From: Tenrec ecaudatus
Lineage: Eukaryota; Chordata; Mammalia; Afrosoricida; Tenrecidae
Assembly: GCF_050624435.1 (NCBI RefSeq)
Contig: NC_134539.1
Span: forward strand, 142,324,025 to 142,388,024
Reading direction: 5' to 3'
Length of the DNA stretch: 64,000 nucleotides
How positions within the stretch are numbered: position 1 is the first letter of the stretch; each line of letters starts with the position of its first letter. Both the position numbers and the translations under genes were made by a program. The notes under the pieces are model-generated. The model saw only the letters and a list, made by a program, of their open reading frames with translations. It was not told the DNA's origin and searched no databases. Shown here piece by piece: positions 42,200 to 52,908 of the stretch.

Positions 42200-43670
42200 T
42201 TCCCTGGGGCAGGAACTAAGCTTGGGAAGTGAGACCAGTTCAACTGGGTTGAGGAGAAGGTGAGGGGTGGCATCTCTCTGCAACAATAGTATAAGTTCCC
42301 TCCCAGATAACGCAGTTGGTCCGTGGATCGGTAACACTGAGTGTATACTCCATGGGCATCACAGCACTCTCCGGTCATAACCCTCATGAAGTCCCTGCCA
42401 TCGGCCTCTTAGGGTGACAAGGAAGAATATGGCTCTTTTGCTGGTCTGAGTTCTGACATGACTGAGGAATGCAGAGGAGACACAGAGATGAGATTAAAAT
42501 GTTAGCTTTATGCCTGATAAAACCACTGGAGAATGTGCGCCTAGAGGTACAGCGACAGTGGATTGCCTACTTCAGGACTCCAGCCCTGGACGGACCCACT
42601 GTGGTGCAGACTGCCGGCCACCAGCCCTATGCCAGTCTCCCTTTCATTTGGATCATGTGACTAGCCAAATGTCAACAACTTTTCCTTGAGGCCATGTGCC
42701 TAAAACATTTCTCACCAAGGCCTTGGACTCATCTTTGTTCTTCCTATCGTCCAAAAATGGCAGCCCAGGGGGCCACTGGTAGAAGATGGCCGAGCCGCCC
42801 TGCTAGCCAGGGTCCCAGGTTGACTTCATCTACCTGACCTGGAGGTTTATGAGGCAGGGCATCGATTTACACCTTGTTTGGGTCGTTTCATTTTACATCC
42901 CTGTGGCCGAGATTTAGCGTTACCTAATGCCCCACGCGGCAGTGCATATAGTTGGTAACTGCAGGCCTTCCCATGATGGGCAGAAGAGAACTTGCTTCTA
43001 GAGATCGAATGCAGAGGATCGGACTGCTGGCTGGCTTGTTTCAGAAGGCAGGTCACAAGAGAAAAGAGGAGGGAAGGGCTGAGCAGAACACGCCCAGTTC
43101 CATATTCGAAATTCAAACCATACGGAGGTCGGTCCTCCCCAAGACAGGAGCACACTGGAGAGTGGGGAGACTGGCAGTGTTCTGCTAAGGGTTGTTCTTC
43201 CCCTGGAAATAAGGATTCAGAGGGAAGAAGTGTTTTCCACATGCCCGTCCGTGCGTCAGAGAAGGAAAGGCCAGCTAAGGGCTGGCGCCTAATGGAAGGG
43301 ACAGGAGAGCTGAGAAGACCCATTCCCTGGAACTGGAACTCAGGGCACACGAGAGCAAGGGGCTAGTTTCCGCTCTCCTACTGGCTTCTATTGTTTCATT
43401 GAGTATTCTTCCACAGAATACTGATGCCATGAGATACTGCAAGAAAAAAAATTTGTTTTCTCTAGTCCCCAGATACGGTATTTTTGCAAACTATAGGTCA
43501 CTCTGACAATGTTTTGATGTTCTTCGTCAGGTTGCCGGTGGCTACGTCCTCAGAGGTGGGCAGCCTAGCCTTTCCTCATCAGTCTGTTCCCTCTGACTGG
43601 CCCTGCTTGGATTTGAGTAACAAATCCAATAACAAAGCTTCCAGCCACACCCAAACCACCGCTGTCCGAC
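42200..43670. other. Unassigned sequence
   Basis: The 167-codon minus frame (42847-43350) and 124-codon plus frame lack domains. ATACGGTATTTTTGCAAACT at 43474 weakly recalls another DNA-transposon end. Confidence 0.35.
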
Positions 43671-43673
43671 AGA

Positions 43674-44014
43674 CTGACAGAAAGACCGAAAGAAGAGGCC
43701 ATGCGTTTGAATTACGGTGCTGGAGAAAGATATCGAAAGGGCCACGGACTGCTGAAAGAATCAACAAATCTGTCTTGGAAGAATTACAACCTGAATGCAC
43801 TTTAGAAGCAAGGATGGTGAGACTCGATCTCACGTACTTTGGACATGTTGTCAGGAGAGAACAGTGTCTGGAGAGGACCTCCTGCTACACGGCGGATACA
43901 GCCAGGGCGTCAAACACGAGAACAATTGCTGAGAGCGCAATTGTTTCCTTCTGTTGTCCACTGGGTTGCTGTGGTCAGAAATGACCTGACGACACCTCAC
44001 AGCAACAACCTGGG
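43674..44014 (+). mobile_element. BovB/RTE 3' end with part of the C-terminal frame
   Basis: In one open frame: HAFELRCWRKISKGPRT, then SVLEELQPECTLEARMVRLD and LTYFGHVVRREQCLERTSC, which is the C-terminal part of the RTE polyprotein. The tail GTTGCTGTGGTCAGAAATG with CACAGCAACAACC completes the 3' end. A loss after position 43880 removes the rest of the frame. Confidence 0.9.
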
Positions 44015-44324
44015 TCCCAGCCTCTTGGCGAGTCTCAGTGCACATGAGCATTTTCCAACTTCCTGTGGTGTAGACATCTGTTGCTTTGAGTTCCGTGTTC
44101 TCAAATGTGGTTGACTGATCACAACTCTGGCCATCCTGTAGCTACACCTCCAGGAACATTGTTGTAGGCCATCACGGATCTGGTGTTTCCAGGCCCTTTC
44201 CTACTGGGGCCTGCCCTTGTTTCTTATTCCGGCCACACTAAAGTCTTCCCTTGTACATACTTCTGTTTTGCGTTTCCACTTTCTCTTTTTTTTTGTATAA
44301 GAAAGAGATTTATTTTATGTTTAT

Positions 44325-45257
44325 TTTTTAAAAACATTTTATTAGGGGTTCATACAACTCTTATCACAATCCATACATACATCAATTGTGTAAAGCATAT
44401 GTGTACATTCTTTTCCCTAATCATTTTCAAAGCATTTGCTCTCCACTTAAGCCCTTTGCATCAAGTCCTCTTTTTGTCCCTCCCTCCCCGCTTCCCCCTC
44501 CCTTATGAGCCCTTGATAATTTATAAATTATTATTTTGTCATATCTTGCCCTGTCTGACGTCTCCCTTCACCCCCTTTTCTGTTGTCTGTCCCCCAGGGA
44601 GGACGTCACATATAGATCCTTATAATCAGTTCCCTCTTTCCAACCCACTCTCCCTCCAACCTCCCAGTATCTCCACTCACACCCCTGGTCCTGAAGGTAT
44701 CATCTGCCCTGGATTCCCTGTGCCTCCAGCTCCTATCTGCACCAGTGTACATCCTCTGCTCTATCCAGACTTGCAAGGTAGAATTCGGATTATGATAGTG
44801 GTGGTGGTGAGGATGTGCATTTAGGAACTAGAGGAAAGCTGTATTCTTCATAGGTGCTACATCGCACCCTGACTGACTCATCTCCTCCCCTAGACCCTTC
44901 TGCAAGGGGATCTCCAGTGGTCTACAAATGGGCTTTGGGTCTCCACTCTGCACTTCCCCCTTCATTCACTATAGTAAGATTTTTTTTGGTTCTGATGATG
45001 CCTTATACCTGATCCCTTCAAAACCTCATGATCGCACAGGCTGGTGTGCTTCTTCCATGTGGGCTTTGTTGCTTCTGAGCTAGATGACTGCTTGTTTATC
45101 TTCAAGTCTTTAAGACCCCAGATGCTATAGCTTTTGATAGCCGGGCACCATCAGTTTTCTTCACCACATTTGCTATTCACCCGCTTTTTCTTCAGCGGTT
45201 GTGTCGGGAGGGTGAGCCTCATAGAATACCAATTTCATAGAAGAAAGTATTCTTGCT
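44325..45257 (-). mobile_element. LINE 3' region, one internal unit
   Basis: Antisense, starting after a T/A-rich tail with ACATTTTATTAGGGGTTCAT. Runs through TTATAATCAGTTCCCTCTTT and one unit (GTTGCTTCTGAGCTAGATGA) and ends near ATAGAAGAAAGTATTCTTGC. Confidence 0.78.
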
Positions 45258-45259
45258 TC

Positions 45260-45648
45260 TTGTTCTAGCAAGTGATGGGTTCGTCATCATCTGCCCACAG
45301 CTGGAAAAAATCAAGCCCTCCTCTCCAAAAAGATGGCCCTCTCAGCTGTCTCCATTTATATAGCTTTTAAGTTCTGTCCCTTGCTGTGAATACTGCATTC
45401 CTATGCCGCATACGCTGAATCAGAATCTACCTTTACCAAGATCCCTGGGCCTAGGTGATGCTTATGATTCCCAGATAATTTCCAAGTATCCTACTAGGTT
45501 GAGGTAAATTTTATGTTTAACACTCAAGTCTGAGATGGTAGCTACCTGGCCACCTGCTGCCAGCCCACACTCTCCCCGATGACAAATGGACTCATCAATC
45601 ATGAACCCTTTCTTTTGGCTTCCTCGTGCTACAAACAATCAACCACAA
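45260..45648. other. Unassigned; possible MER5 trace
   Basis: GCTGAATCAGAATCTACC with TGGGCCTAGGTGATGC (45414-45462) may be an antisense MER5-type scrap. No gene. Confidence 0.3.
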
Positions 45649-45649
45649 C

Positions 45650-45835
45650 AAAGAATTTGCTGCCATTGAGTCAGTTCTGATTCACAACAACCCCTTTGGG
45701 CAGAGTACAACTTCCCCTCTGGGTTTCTGGGACGGTAACTCATTACAGGAGTAGAAAGCCTGTCTCCCAAGGAGCAGTTGGTGGCTTTGAACTGTTTATC
45801 TCATGGTTACCATTATACCACCAGAGCTCCACTGG
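45650..45835 (-). repeat. AfroSINE
   Basis: Antisense: TGCCATTGAGTCAGTTCTGA, CCCCTCTGGGTTTCTGGGAC, AGGAGTAGAAAGCCTGTCTC and TACCACCAGAGCTCC. Part of the head is worn. Confidence 0.9.
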
Positions 45836-45839
45836 CTCC

Positions 45840-46300
45840 AAAATGCTTCTCAACAGCCATGATCAATGAGTCAGTGTTGGCATGAGAGAGGCAATCTCTT
45901 CCTTATGTTTGATATGAACTTTTCCAGAAATGAAAGTGCAGAGAAGATGTAGTAAGCTAAGCATGGAGACGTTCCTATTGCAGCTCAGCCACTGTCCATA
46001 CAGAAAAGAGCAATTAGCACAACTATTCATTATACTTTCATGTTCACATCTAGTCTCCAGGCTAATTATTTGTATAATTAACATGTTACCAAATGCAAAT
46101 AATTGATGAGCCTGATTTCTTGGAATGAAACATGAGCTTGTGATATGTAAATAGCTGTGAATTGCTAACAGCTTCCGCTTACTTAGGCGCTCTAATAACA
46201 CACAGCCTGGGAAGAAACACTGCAAGTTCAATCCCACTGTTGTTACAGACAACAAAACAGAGCAATGTGTGTGTGTGTGTTTAATTGCATCGAAAAAGCA
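45840..46300. other. Unique AT-rich sequence, short (GT)n
   Basis: A GTGTGTGTGTGTGTGT run at about 46265-46280. The 149-codon minus frame here has no domain. Confidence 0.4.
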
Positions 46301-46304
46301 CCAA

Positions 46305-46495
46305 GTTTCCATTCTGACTCCATCACCTTCTAGTTGTGTGATGTTTGTGGAAATAGGTGTAACAGCAGTACCTGCGTTTCCTTGTTTGTGGAAATAGGTG
46401 TAACAGCAGTACCTACTTCAGAGGTGATTGGGAGAATTCAGTGAGTTAATAAGTGTAGGGAGTGTGCACTAATTATGAGCCATTACCTTCCTGAT
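46305..46495 (+). repeat. MIR with internal tandem duplication
   Basis: Order: ACTCCATCACCTTCTAGTTG, AGCAGTACCTACTTCAGAGG, GAGAATTCAGTGAGTTAATA. A 41-bp unit is duplicated (46342-46373 and 46383-46414 identical). Confidence 0.75.
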
Positions 46496-46782
46496 TGTAC
46501 TTTTCTATTGCTTGAGATTGCTTTTGTTTGCCACCAGCACATAAGAAACAGTAGAGGGGAAGGAGCAGATTCAGATGGGTCTGTGATAACACCATCCACA
46601 CGTTCCTGAAAAGCCTCATCATTTGTAAACCGAAGCACTTAAAGCAACAAAGCCGGTGGGGAAAAAACAAAAACAAAACAGGCTGCGTCGAGTCCGCTCA
46701 AAAACATATGGAACTTTGTAACCTGATCACAGCCACCAACAATGTCAGAGCTAATAAAACATTAGCCCACTAACCCTCCACA

Positions 46783-46940
46783 GAAGGAGCCCGGGTGGGC
46801 CAGGTTCGCAGTGGCTCCACAGGAGAAAGACACCGGTCGTCTGCTTCCATTATGATGACAAACTTGGAAACCCTGCAAGGCAGGTCTACGCTGCCCTGAG
46901 GGGGCCCGGTGAGTCCGGATTGATTGGCGAGTGATCGTTT
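46783..46940 (+). repeat. AfroSINE
   Basis: AAGGAGCCCGGGTGGGCCAG head, CAGGAGAAAGACACC, CTTGGAAACCCTGCAAGGCA and CCGGTGAGTCCGGATTGATT tail. Short internal losses in the B-box region. Confidence 0.82.
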
Positions 46941-47084
46941 CCCCCTCCACGCCACACACACTGCACGTCGCAGCCTTGACTCACTGGACTCCTGTGGCCT
47001 TCTTTGAGAGGTGGGACAGGAAGAGCATTCTCAGGACAGGTCTCGTCAAAGCAAACATCTGTCGTAAGGAGGAGCCTTCTTCAC

Positions 47085-47255
47085 AGGAGGATCCCTGGTG
47101 GAGCAGTGAGTCAACCACCAGCTGCTCCTCAGGGGAAAGGTGAGGTTTTCTACTCCCTGAAAGAGTTACAGCCTTGGAAACCCACAGAGGCAGGTCTACC
47201 CGGTCCTGTCGGGTCACTGTGAATTGGAATCAACTTGGCGACAGTTGAGTTTGTT
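47085..47255 (+). repeat. AfroSINE
   Basis: GAGGATCCCTGGTGGAGCAG head, AGGTGAGGTTTTCTACTCCC, GCCTTGGAAACCCACAGAGG and AATTGGAATCAACTTGGCGA tail. A gap removes part of the tRNA-like head. Confidence 0.88.
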
Positions 47256-47434
47256 TTTCTCTGGCGTCTTCTTGTGACTCCATCCTTCGGGGGCACAGGG
47301 AACTAGCTTCACCGCTTTTTCATCGGCACTGCCAACTTCTCCAGAAAGCTCAGCATCCGGATTCCTCCACCACCATCACCAGTTGCCATGGAGTCAATTC
47401 TACAAGTGTCCAAATTCTGGAAAAGCCCAAATCA

Positions 47435-47602
47435 CGGCAGCCCCAAATGTGTCAGAGTCAACTGTGCTCTGCGGTGCTTTCAATGGCTGGTTTATCAGAA
47501 GGAGCTCCCCAGGCCTCTTTTCCAAGGTGCCCCTCCGGGGACTCCAACCTCGCACCTTTTGGGTAGCAGCCAGTCCTGTTAACTGTTTGCCCCACCCAGG
47601 GA
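47435..47602 (-). repeat. AfroSINE, older subtype
   Basis: Antisense: GTCAGAGTCAACTGTGCTCT, TTTCAATGGCTGGTTTATCA, GGACTCCAACCTCGCACCTT and TTGCCCCACCCAGGGAC. Confidence 0.85.
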
Positions 47603-47604
47603 CT

Positions 47605-47765
47605 TGACCCAACCCACTGCCATCTAGTCTATCTCAACTCATAACAACCCAATGGAGGATTTCTAAGACTATAACTCTTGATGGGGGTAGGCTGCCTCAT
47701 CGGGAGCCCCAGAGTGACTGGGGGGTTTGAGGTGCTGAACTTTGGTTAGCAGCTCACTGCCCAAC
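47605..47765 (-). repeat. AfroSINE
   Basis: Antisense and directly next to the previous copy: CACTGCCATCTAGTCTATCT, GGATTTCTAAGACTATAACT and TTGGTTAGCAGCTCACTGCC. Confidence 0.82.
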
Positions 47766-47769
47766 CCCG

Positions 47770-48062
47770 GGCACAGCCATCAAGAATGCCACAGTGGTTC
47801 TTAAAGTCACTGAGTCAGTCACAGCAGAATCTCTGGATTTGTATATTTTCATCCCCCCTCCCCCCTCGCTTGAAGACTTCCATGTAGGATAAGAGGTCGT
47901 GACTGTGAACATTTGCCCCTGCTCACTTGCAAACATTAGCACGGCAGAAAATAATTGCATAGGAACCAATGCAAATTCCATGTATGTCCATTTGCCTATA
48001 TACCAATGGCATGTGAAGTAATTTGCATGTAGGAAACACATGCTGTCTCAAGCTGTTTGTGT
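47770..48062. other. Unique sequence
   Basis: No recognised feature. Confidence 0.4.
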
Positions 48063-48270
48063 GAAATACCACCTACATGCTAGCCACTGGCGTAGGAGCG
48101 CAATATAAACCGTGTGATTTAATCCAAGCATAAACTTGCGTGCGGTAAGTATTCCTAGGGATACTCGATAACTTGCCAGAGGTGACAAGATTCGAAGGAG
48201 CAAAGCCAGCACGGTCACCCAGAGTCCAAACGACTCCAAAACACATTTTCTTTGAAGCCAGGCACTGCCC
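48063..48270 (+). repeat. MIR
   Basis: ACATGCTAGCCACTGGCGTA, GATAACTTGCCAGAGGTGAC, GATTCGAAGGAGCAAAGCC and AGTCCAAACGACTCC follow MIR through core and 3' part. Confidence 0.6.
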
Positions 48271-48377
48271 GCGCCCCCTACCCGCCACCGCCATGGCTGT
48301 GGTCATGGGTGATAGCCAGATGCCTAACCACAAATCATCAACCTTGAATCTCAGTGGATCACCACAACCACCAGGTT

Positions 48378-48567
48378 AAACACAAACCAAATCCATTGTT
48401 GCCAAAGGCGGTTCTGATTCATGGCGCCCCTGTAGGACAGAGTCGAGCTGCCCCACAGGGCTTCCAAGACTCTCACCATGACCAAGCAGTCGGCCCCAGC
48501 TTCCCCCCTAGAAGCAGCTGACTGAGTGGCAGCCAGATGGTTCCACCACTGCGCTACGAGCGCTCCT
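48378..48567 (-). repeat. AfroSINE
   Basis: Antisense: AAAGGCGGTTCTGATTCATG, CTGTAGGACAGAGTCGAGCT, CACAGGGCTTCCAAGACTCT and CCACCACTGCGCTACGAGCG. The B-box side is diverged. Confidence 0.85.
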
Positions 48568-48587
48568 AACAACACAGCTCCTTAGGG

Positions 48588-48690
48588 TTTATTCCCACCA
48601 CTTCACAGTTGGGGAAACTGGACTTCAGAGGAGTTACCTTAACTCCATCTGCCCAGTCACTAAACCAAGGCTTCCCCTACACTTGCTCTT
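48588..48690 (+). repeat. MIR core fragment
   Basis: ACAGTTGGGGAAACTGGACT and TCAGAGGAGTTACCTTAACT match the MIR core. Confidence 0.55.
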
Positions 48691-48838
48691 ACACGCTTTT
48701 ATGTTACCATATCAGGATGCCAACAGAGTATGTGACTTTCCGAAATTTGCCCCTGATACCATTTAATTCAGTGTTTGTCCACTGAGTGTCTTTGAATGGA
48801 TCATCTCTATAAAAGCCCGAATTGGTGGTGGTAATGAT

Positions 48839-48873
48839 GGAGGGGAGGGGAGGGGAGGGGAGGGGAGGGGGGG
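48839..48873 (+). repeat. (GGGGA)n tract
   Basis: Seven GGGGA-type units, ending in a G8 run that fuses with the start of the next SINE. It is also a G-quadruplex-prone sequence. Confidence 0.95.
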
Positions 48874-48955
48874 GCCCTGGTGTTACAGTGGTCACATATT
48901 CTTCTGCTAACCAAAGGTCTGTAGTTCAAACCCACCAGCTGCTCCTTGGCGGTGT
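48874..48955 (+). repeat. AfroSINE head
   Basis: GGCCCTGGTGTTACAGTGGT, TTCTGCTAACCAAAGGTCTG and TTCAAACCCACCAGCTGCTC. The body and tail are absent. Confidence 0.85.
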
Positions 48956-48959
48956 CAAT

Positions 48960-49260
48960 TTTGATGGATGCTGTAGTTTATCCCCCCCCCCAAACCGCTA
49001 ACCATTGCCCCAATACACATCATTGATTATATTTCCCCCACGAGTTCGAGGTGTACTTTTAATCATAAATGAAATGACATATTTGTGGGCAGTGATTTTC
49101 AGCATTTTTTCCTTTCCACGCACAATACAAACTCACTACATGTTGATTCACAACAACAGGGTTTGATCCCAAAGGGAGGCATCCTGGAATGTCCCGAGGG
49201 ATGCCATGCATGGCTTGAAAAGCTTCTCTCTTTGAAAATTACTAATCCCCACATTAAAAC
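48960..49260. other. Unique sequence
   Basis: No recognised feature apart from a C10 run near 48981. Confidence 0.4.
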
Positions 49261-49261
49261 A

Positions 49262-49475
49262 AAACAACCCCAAACTCACTGCCATCAAGTCGATTCAGAC
49301 TCATAGTAACACCAAGGACAGAGTGGAGCTGTCCCTGTGGGGTACCAAGGCTGTGAACCTTCACAGGAGCATGTCTCCCCCCACCCCCACCCCCCCAGGC
49401 AGCACTTGATGGATTTGAACTGCTGATCTTGTGGTTAGTAGCCCAATGCTTAATCCATTGTGCCAGGGCTCCCTG
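49262..49475 (-). repeat. AfroSINE
   Basis: Antisense with A-rich tail on the left (AAAACAAAACAACCCC), then ACTCACTGCCATCAAGTCGA, TGTGGGGTACCAAGGCTGTG, a C-rich slippage (49377-49398), GAACTGCTGATCTTGTGGTT and GTGCCAGGGCTCCC. Confidence 0.93.
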
Positions 49476-49544
49476 CTTACTACATTAGAAGCCACAGAAT
49501 AAGCTGTTGAGTCCATTGATCTAGTTACAACTCGCTGTGTTTCA

Positions 49545-49800
49545 CTTATTGCTAATTGTATAGTAAGTCTTAATCATTCGTTGTGTTACTCTCACTTGCT
49601 TGCTTTTTTCCAAGAAATCTATTAGCTATTTGTGATGGCTTATTCTTTTATGGATATTTAAAATTTTCTTTATCAAGCTCCTTCTCATTTAGGTAGTAAT
49701 CTGAATTGTATTCAATAGTATGCTAATTTATAAAGTATTGGCATTTCCTCCATACTTAGACTAGTCATCGTTTTATGTCTCTCTGTAAAACTGTGTGCTC
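49545..49800 (-). mobile_element. L1M ORF2-region fragment
   Basis: Plus-strand text ATAGTAAGTCTTAATCATTC, AAGAAATCTATTAGCTATTT and ATGCTAATTTATAAAGTATT follows the antisense of an ancient L1 reverse-transcriptase region (tagtaagtcttgaaat ... ttggctat). Far too decayed to read as protein. Confidence 0.5.
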
Positions 49801-49967
49801 TTCTTCGCTTTCCTTCAGATGGGCTCTTACTTGAAAGGCTACCCTTTGGGGTCTGGGTTTTCTTTGGGGCCAGATCCAACTTTCGCTCACTCCTCTTAGA
49901 ACCAGGGCAGGTTCTCGAAGTTGTAGCTTTAATGTGAGGCAGCCTGGTATAGGCCAGTGGTTCTCAA

Positions 49968-50131
49968 ACCTGAGAGTGCAGCAGAGTCACCTGGGGAGCT
50001 TGTTAAGACACAGATTTTCTGATTCAGTAGTTCTGGGATTGGGCCCAAGAATTTGCATTTCTAACAAGTCCCCAGGTGATGCGGCTGCTGTTGGTCCAGG
50101 AATTACATTTAGGGAGCGAGAACCACTGGTA
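49968..50131 (+). mobile_element. MER5A (hAT-Charlie MITE)
   Basis: Near complete: CAGTGGTTCTCAAACCTGAG left end, AGAGTCACCTGGGGAGCTTG, TTTTCTGATTCAGTAGTTCT, AGAATTTGCATTTCTAACAA, GTCCCCAGGTGATGCGGCTG and GAGCGAGAACCACTGG right end. Confidence 0.95.
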
Positions 50132-50142
50132 TAGAACCAGGC

Positions 50143-50285
50143 TTCTCAAACGTCAATGTGCATGCAGATGAAATGAGCATCTTGCAAAAAAATGCAGATT
50201 ATGATTGCTAGGTCTGTGCCAGGGCCTGAGACTCTCTCTCCAACAAGCTTCCGGGCAGTGCTGGTGCCGCTGGTCCACAGTTGAG
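50143..50285 (+). mobile_element. Second MER5-type copy
   Basis: GGCTTCTCAAACGTCAATGT, AAAATGCAGATTATGATTGC, CCAGGGCCTGAGACTCTCTC and GCAGTGCTGGTGCCGCTGGT, 12 bp after the first copy and in the same orientation. Confidence 0.8.
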
Positions 50286-50289
50286 TACG

Positions 50290-50498
50290 AAGGGGATAAA
50301 CAGAATACAGAATGTGGGCTTTGAAGTCTGAGGAAGTTGAGTTTGCATCCTGGTGGGCACGTTTTCATTGTGTGACTTTTAAGCGTATAAATTAACTTCA
50401 GATCACCTCTGCTTCTTATTCATAAAATGTTTAATACTAAGTGAAGAACATGAAAACCTATTTTATGAAATAATTCTGCCTGGCACATACCCACACAA
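50290..50498. other. Unique sequence
   Basis: Possible MIR traces (TTTTCATTGTGTGACTTTTA) but not enough to call. Confidence 0.3.
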
Positions 50499-50499
50499 G

Positions 50500-50697
50500 A
50501 ACCAAACTCCCTGTCACTGAGCCAATGCTGACTCATAGCAACCCTATAGGACAGAGTCGAACTGCTCCTTAGGGGTTCTCAGACACCAGATCCTTATGAG
50601 AGCACGTAGCCTCATCTTTCTCCCGAGGAGCAGCGACTGAGTTTGAACTGTCAATCTTGTGGTTACAGTCCAGGACTAAACCTACTGTGGCTCCAGC
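50500..50697 (-). repeat. AfroSINE
   Basis: Antisense: ACCAAACTCCCTGTCACTGA, AGCAACCCTATAGGACAGAG, CTCATCTTTCTCCCGAGGAG and TGAACTGTCAATCTTGTGGT. Confidence 0.92.
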
Positions 50698-50999
50698 AAG
50701 CACAATAGGCATGTTTGTTTCTGCCTTACAATTCAGCATTCGTATCTGCTCTACAGAATATTGACTCAATACCAGATTGATCAATGATGTGTTTGTGTAC
50801 AATCTAACTGAAGGTTACCTTGAGTATCTTACCATTGTATTTCTCCAATTATGTTTCACAGAGATGTTTGTATTGTGAAGTAGCCTGACAGACAGACCAG
50901 TGGGTCTCAATGTGACCAAAGAAGAGGGAAGTTGCTCTTAGAGATGTATCACGTACATATGCGACCATGTTGGCAAGCGCTGCAGTAAAGACACCTTTA

Positions 51000-51345
51000 T
51001 TAAGATACCATATTCTTCAGTTCCAGATTTTAATAGCTTCTAGTTTTCTGTTGAGGTTTTTGGGTCATGCCCTTTACCATTGAGCATAGTTATAATAGCT
51101 ACTTTAAAATTCTTGACTTCTCATTTGAATATCTAGGTCATCTAGAAGTTGGCCTCTGTAAATGGTCTTTTCGCTTGAGCAAGCGTCAGATTTTCCTATT
51201 TCTTTGCGTGTTGAACACTTTTTTGGATTGCATCCTGGACTCTGTGCACTAAACCCTGGCATCTATTGCCTGCCTTTGAAGAGTGTTTAGTCTTTGTTTG
51301 GGTAGAGCGGTAACACGCCTGAACTCCCACTGCAGACACCATTTT
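51000..51345 (-). mobile_element. L1M fragment
   Basis: Plus-strand text CTACTTTAAAATTCTTGACT, TCTAGGTCATCTAGAAGTTG, TTTTTTGGATTGCATCCTGG and GAAGAGTGTTTAGTC is the antisense of an ancient L1 segment. Confidence 0.55.
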
Positions 51346-51909
51346 CCCTGGGGAGGGCGTCAGTAAAGGCTCAGCTAGTTTCTGGCCATCTTAGCTGGGC
51401 TGCATGATGACATATGTGGCTCAGAGGTTAGCTGGAAACAGACAGAGTCGGTACATTGAATGTGGGCTTCCTGCTTTGGGGTCCACTCCTTTCTGAGACA
51501 CCCACGTGTTTTCCTAGCTGCTGAGGCCGCCCAGAACAGTATCTTTGGGTTCTTCAAATTAGCAAAAGTGTGAGTTTCTGCTTGATTTCTAGCCACTCTT
51601 CTGGAAGCAGCCTGGGGACTGCTCCTGGCCCTTCAGTGTTTGACTGCTTTTGCTCGTTCTCCCGCAGGTAGTTGTTTATATTTTCTTGAGAATTTGCAGA
51701 AAGACTGACCTTGGCTGTCACCAGAAGCTCACCCTGTGTACTGAACTTTTCCTCAGTCTGTTGTCGTTGTTTCGACTCATAGCAACCCGATGTACAACAG
51801 AAGGAGCACTGCCTGACCCTGTGCCAGCCCCACAATTGTTCTTATGCTCGCGACCATTGTTGAAAGCACTGTATCCATCTCATACAGGGCCTTGCTCTTT
51901 TTTGCTGCC

Positions 51910-51919
51910 CCTCCGATTT
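51910..51919 (+). repeat. Target-site duplication of the LINE in BovB, left
   Basis: CCTCCGATTT, paired with CCTCCAGTTT at 52240-52249 (two adjacent mismatches). Confidence 0.65.
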
Positions 51920-52239
51920 AAAAAAAAATCATTTTATTGGGGCCTTGTATACCTCTTATCACAATCCATCCATCCGTCCATTGTGTCAGGCACATTTGTA
52001 CATTTGTTGCCATCATCATTCTCAAAACATTTTCTTTCTACTTGAGCCCTTGGTATCAGCTCCTCACTTTTCCCATCCATCCCCCACCCTCCCTTCCTCA
52101 TGAACCCTTGATAATTTAGGAATTATTATTATTTTATCATGTCTTACACTGTCCAGTGTCTCCCTTCACCCACTTTTCTGTTGTCTATCCCCCTGGGAGG
52201 GGGTTACAGGTAGATCATTATGATTGGTTCCCCCTATCT
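51920..52239 (-). mobile_element. LINE 3' end inserted in BovB
   Basis: Antisense, from an A-run complement and ATCATTTTATTGGGGCCTTG to TATGATTGGTTCCCCCTATC, about 320 bp. The BovB sequence is in register on both sides. Confidence 0.88.
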
Positions 52240-52662
52240 CCTCCAGTTTACTAAGGATGATGTCCTTTCCCAGGGACTGGTCTCTCCTGATAACATGTCC
52301 AAAGTACATGAGATGCAGTCTTAACATCCTTGATCATAAGGAACATTCTGGCTGTACTTCTTCCAGGACAGATCAGTTTGGAGTTTTTTTTCAGCAGTCC
52401 TTGAAACTTTCAGTATTCTTTGCTAACACCATAGTTCAAATGCATTGATTCCCCTTTGGTCTTCCTTACTCAATGGCCAATGTTCACAAAAATATGAGAC
52501 AGTAGAAAGTGTCATGGCTTATGTCAGGTGCACATCTTAGTCCTCAAAGTAACTTCCTTGCTTTTCAAAAACTTAAAGAGGTCGTTTGTCGCAGATTTAC
52601 CCATACAATGCATCATTTGGTCTCTTGACTGCTGCTTCCATGAGCATTACTTGTGGATCCAA

Positions 52663-52908
52663 CCCCTCAAACTCTGCCCACCCCCCCAAAAAAAACCCCA
52701 AAACAAAGCAAACCTGACTGCAATCTAGTCAACTCTGACTCAAAGTGACCCTATAGGGCAGGGTAGAACTGCCCCTGTGGGTTTCTAAGACTGTAGCTTT
52801 ATGGGAGTAGAAAGCTTCATCTTTCACCCAAGGAATGGCTTGTGGCTTTGAACTGCTGACCTTGCAGTTAGCAGCCCAATGCAAAACCACTACTCTACCA
52901 GGGTTCCT
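52663..52908 (-). repeat. AfroSINE inserted in BovB
   Basis: Antisense with A-rich tail (AAAAAAAACCCCAAAACAAA), AACCTGACTGCAATCTAGTC, CTGTGGGTTTCTAAGACTGT, AACTGCTGACCTTGCAGTTA and ACCAGGGTTCCT. Flanked by CTTGTGGATCCAA (52650-52662) and CTTGTGGATTCAA (52909-52921), a 13-bp duplication with one mismatch. Confidence 0.95.

Noticed and set aside
44183-44824. 213-codon open frame
   Set aside because: It lies almost wholly in antisense LINE 3' sequence.
45414-45490. Possible antisense MER5 scrap
   Set aside because: Too short and diverged to separate from chance.
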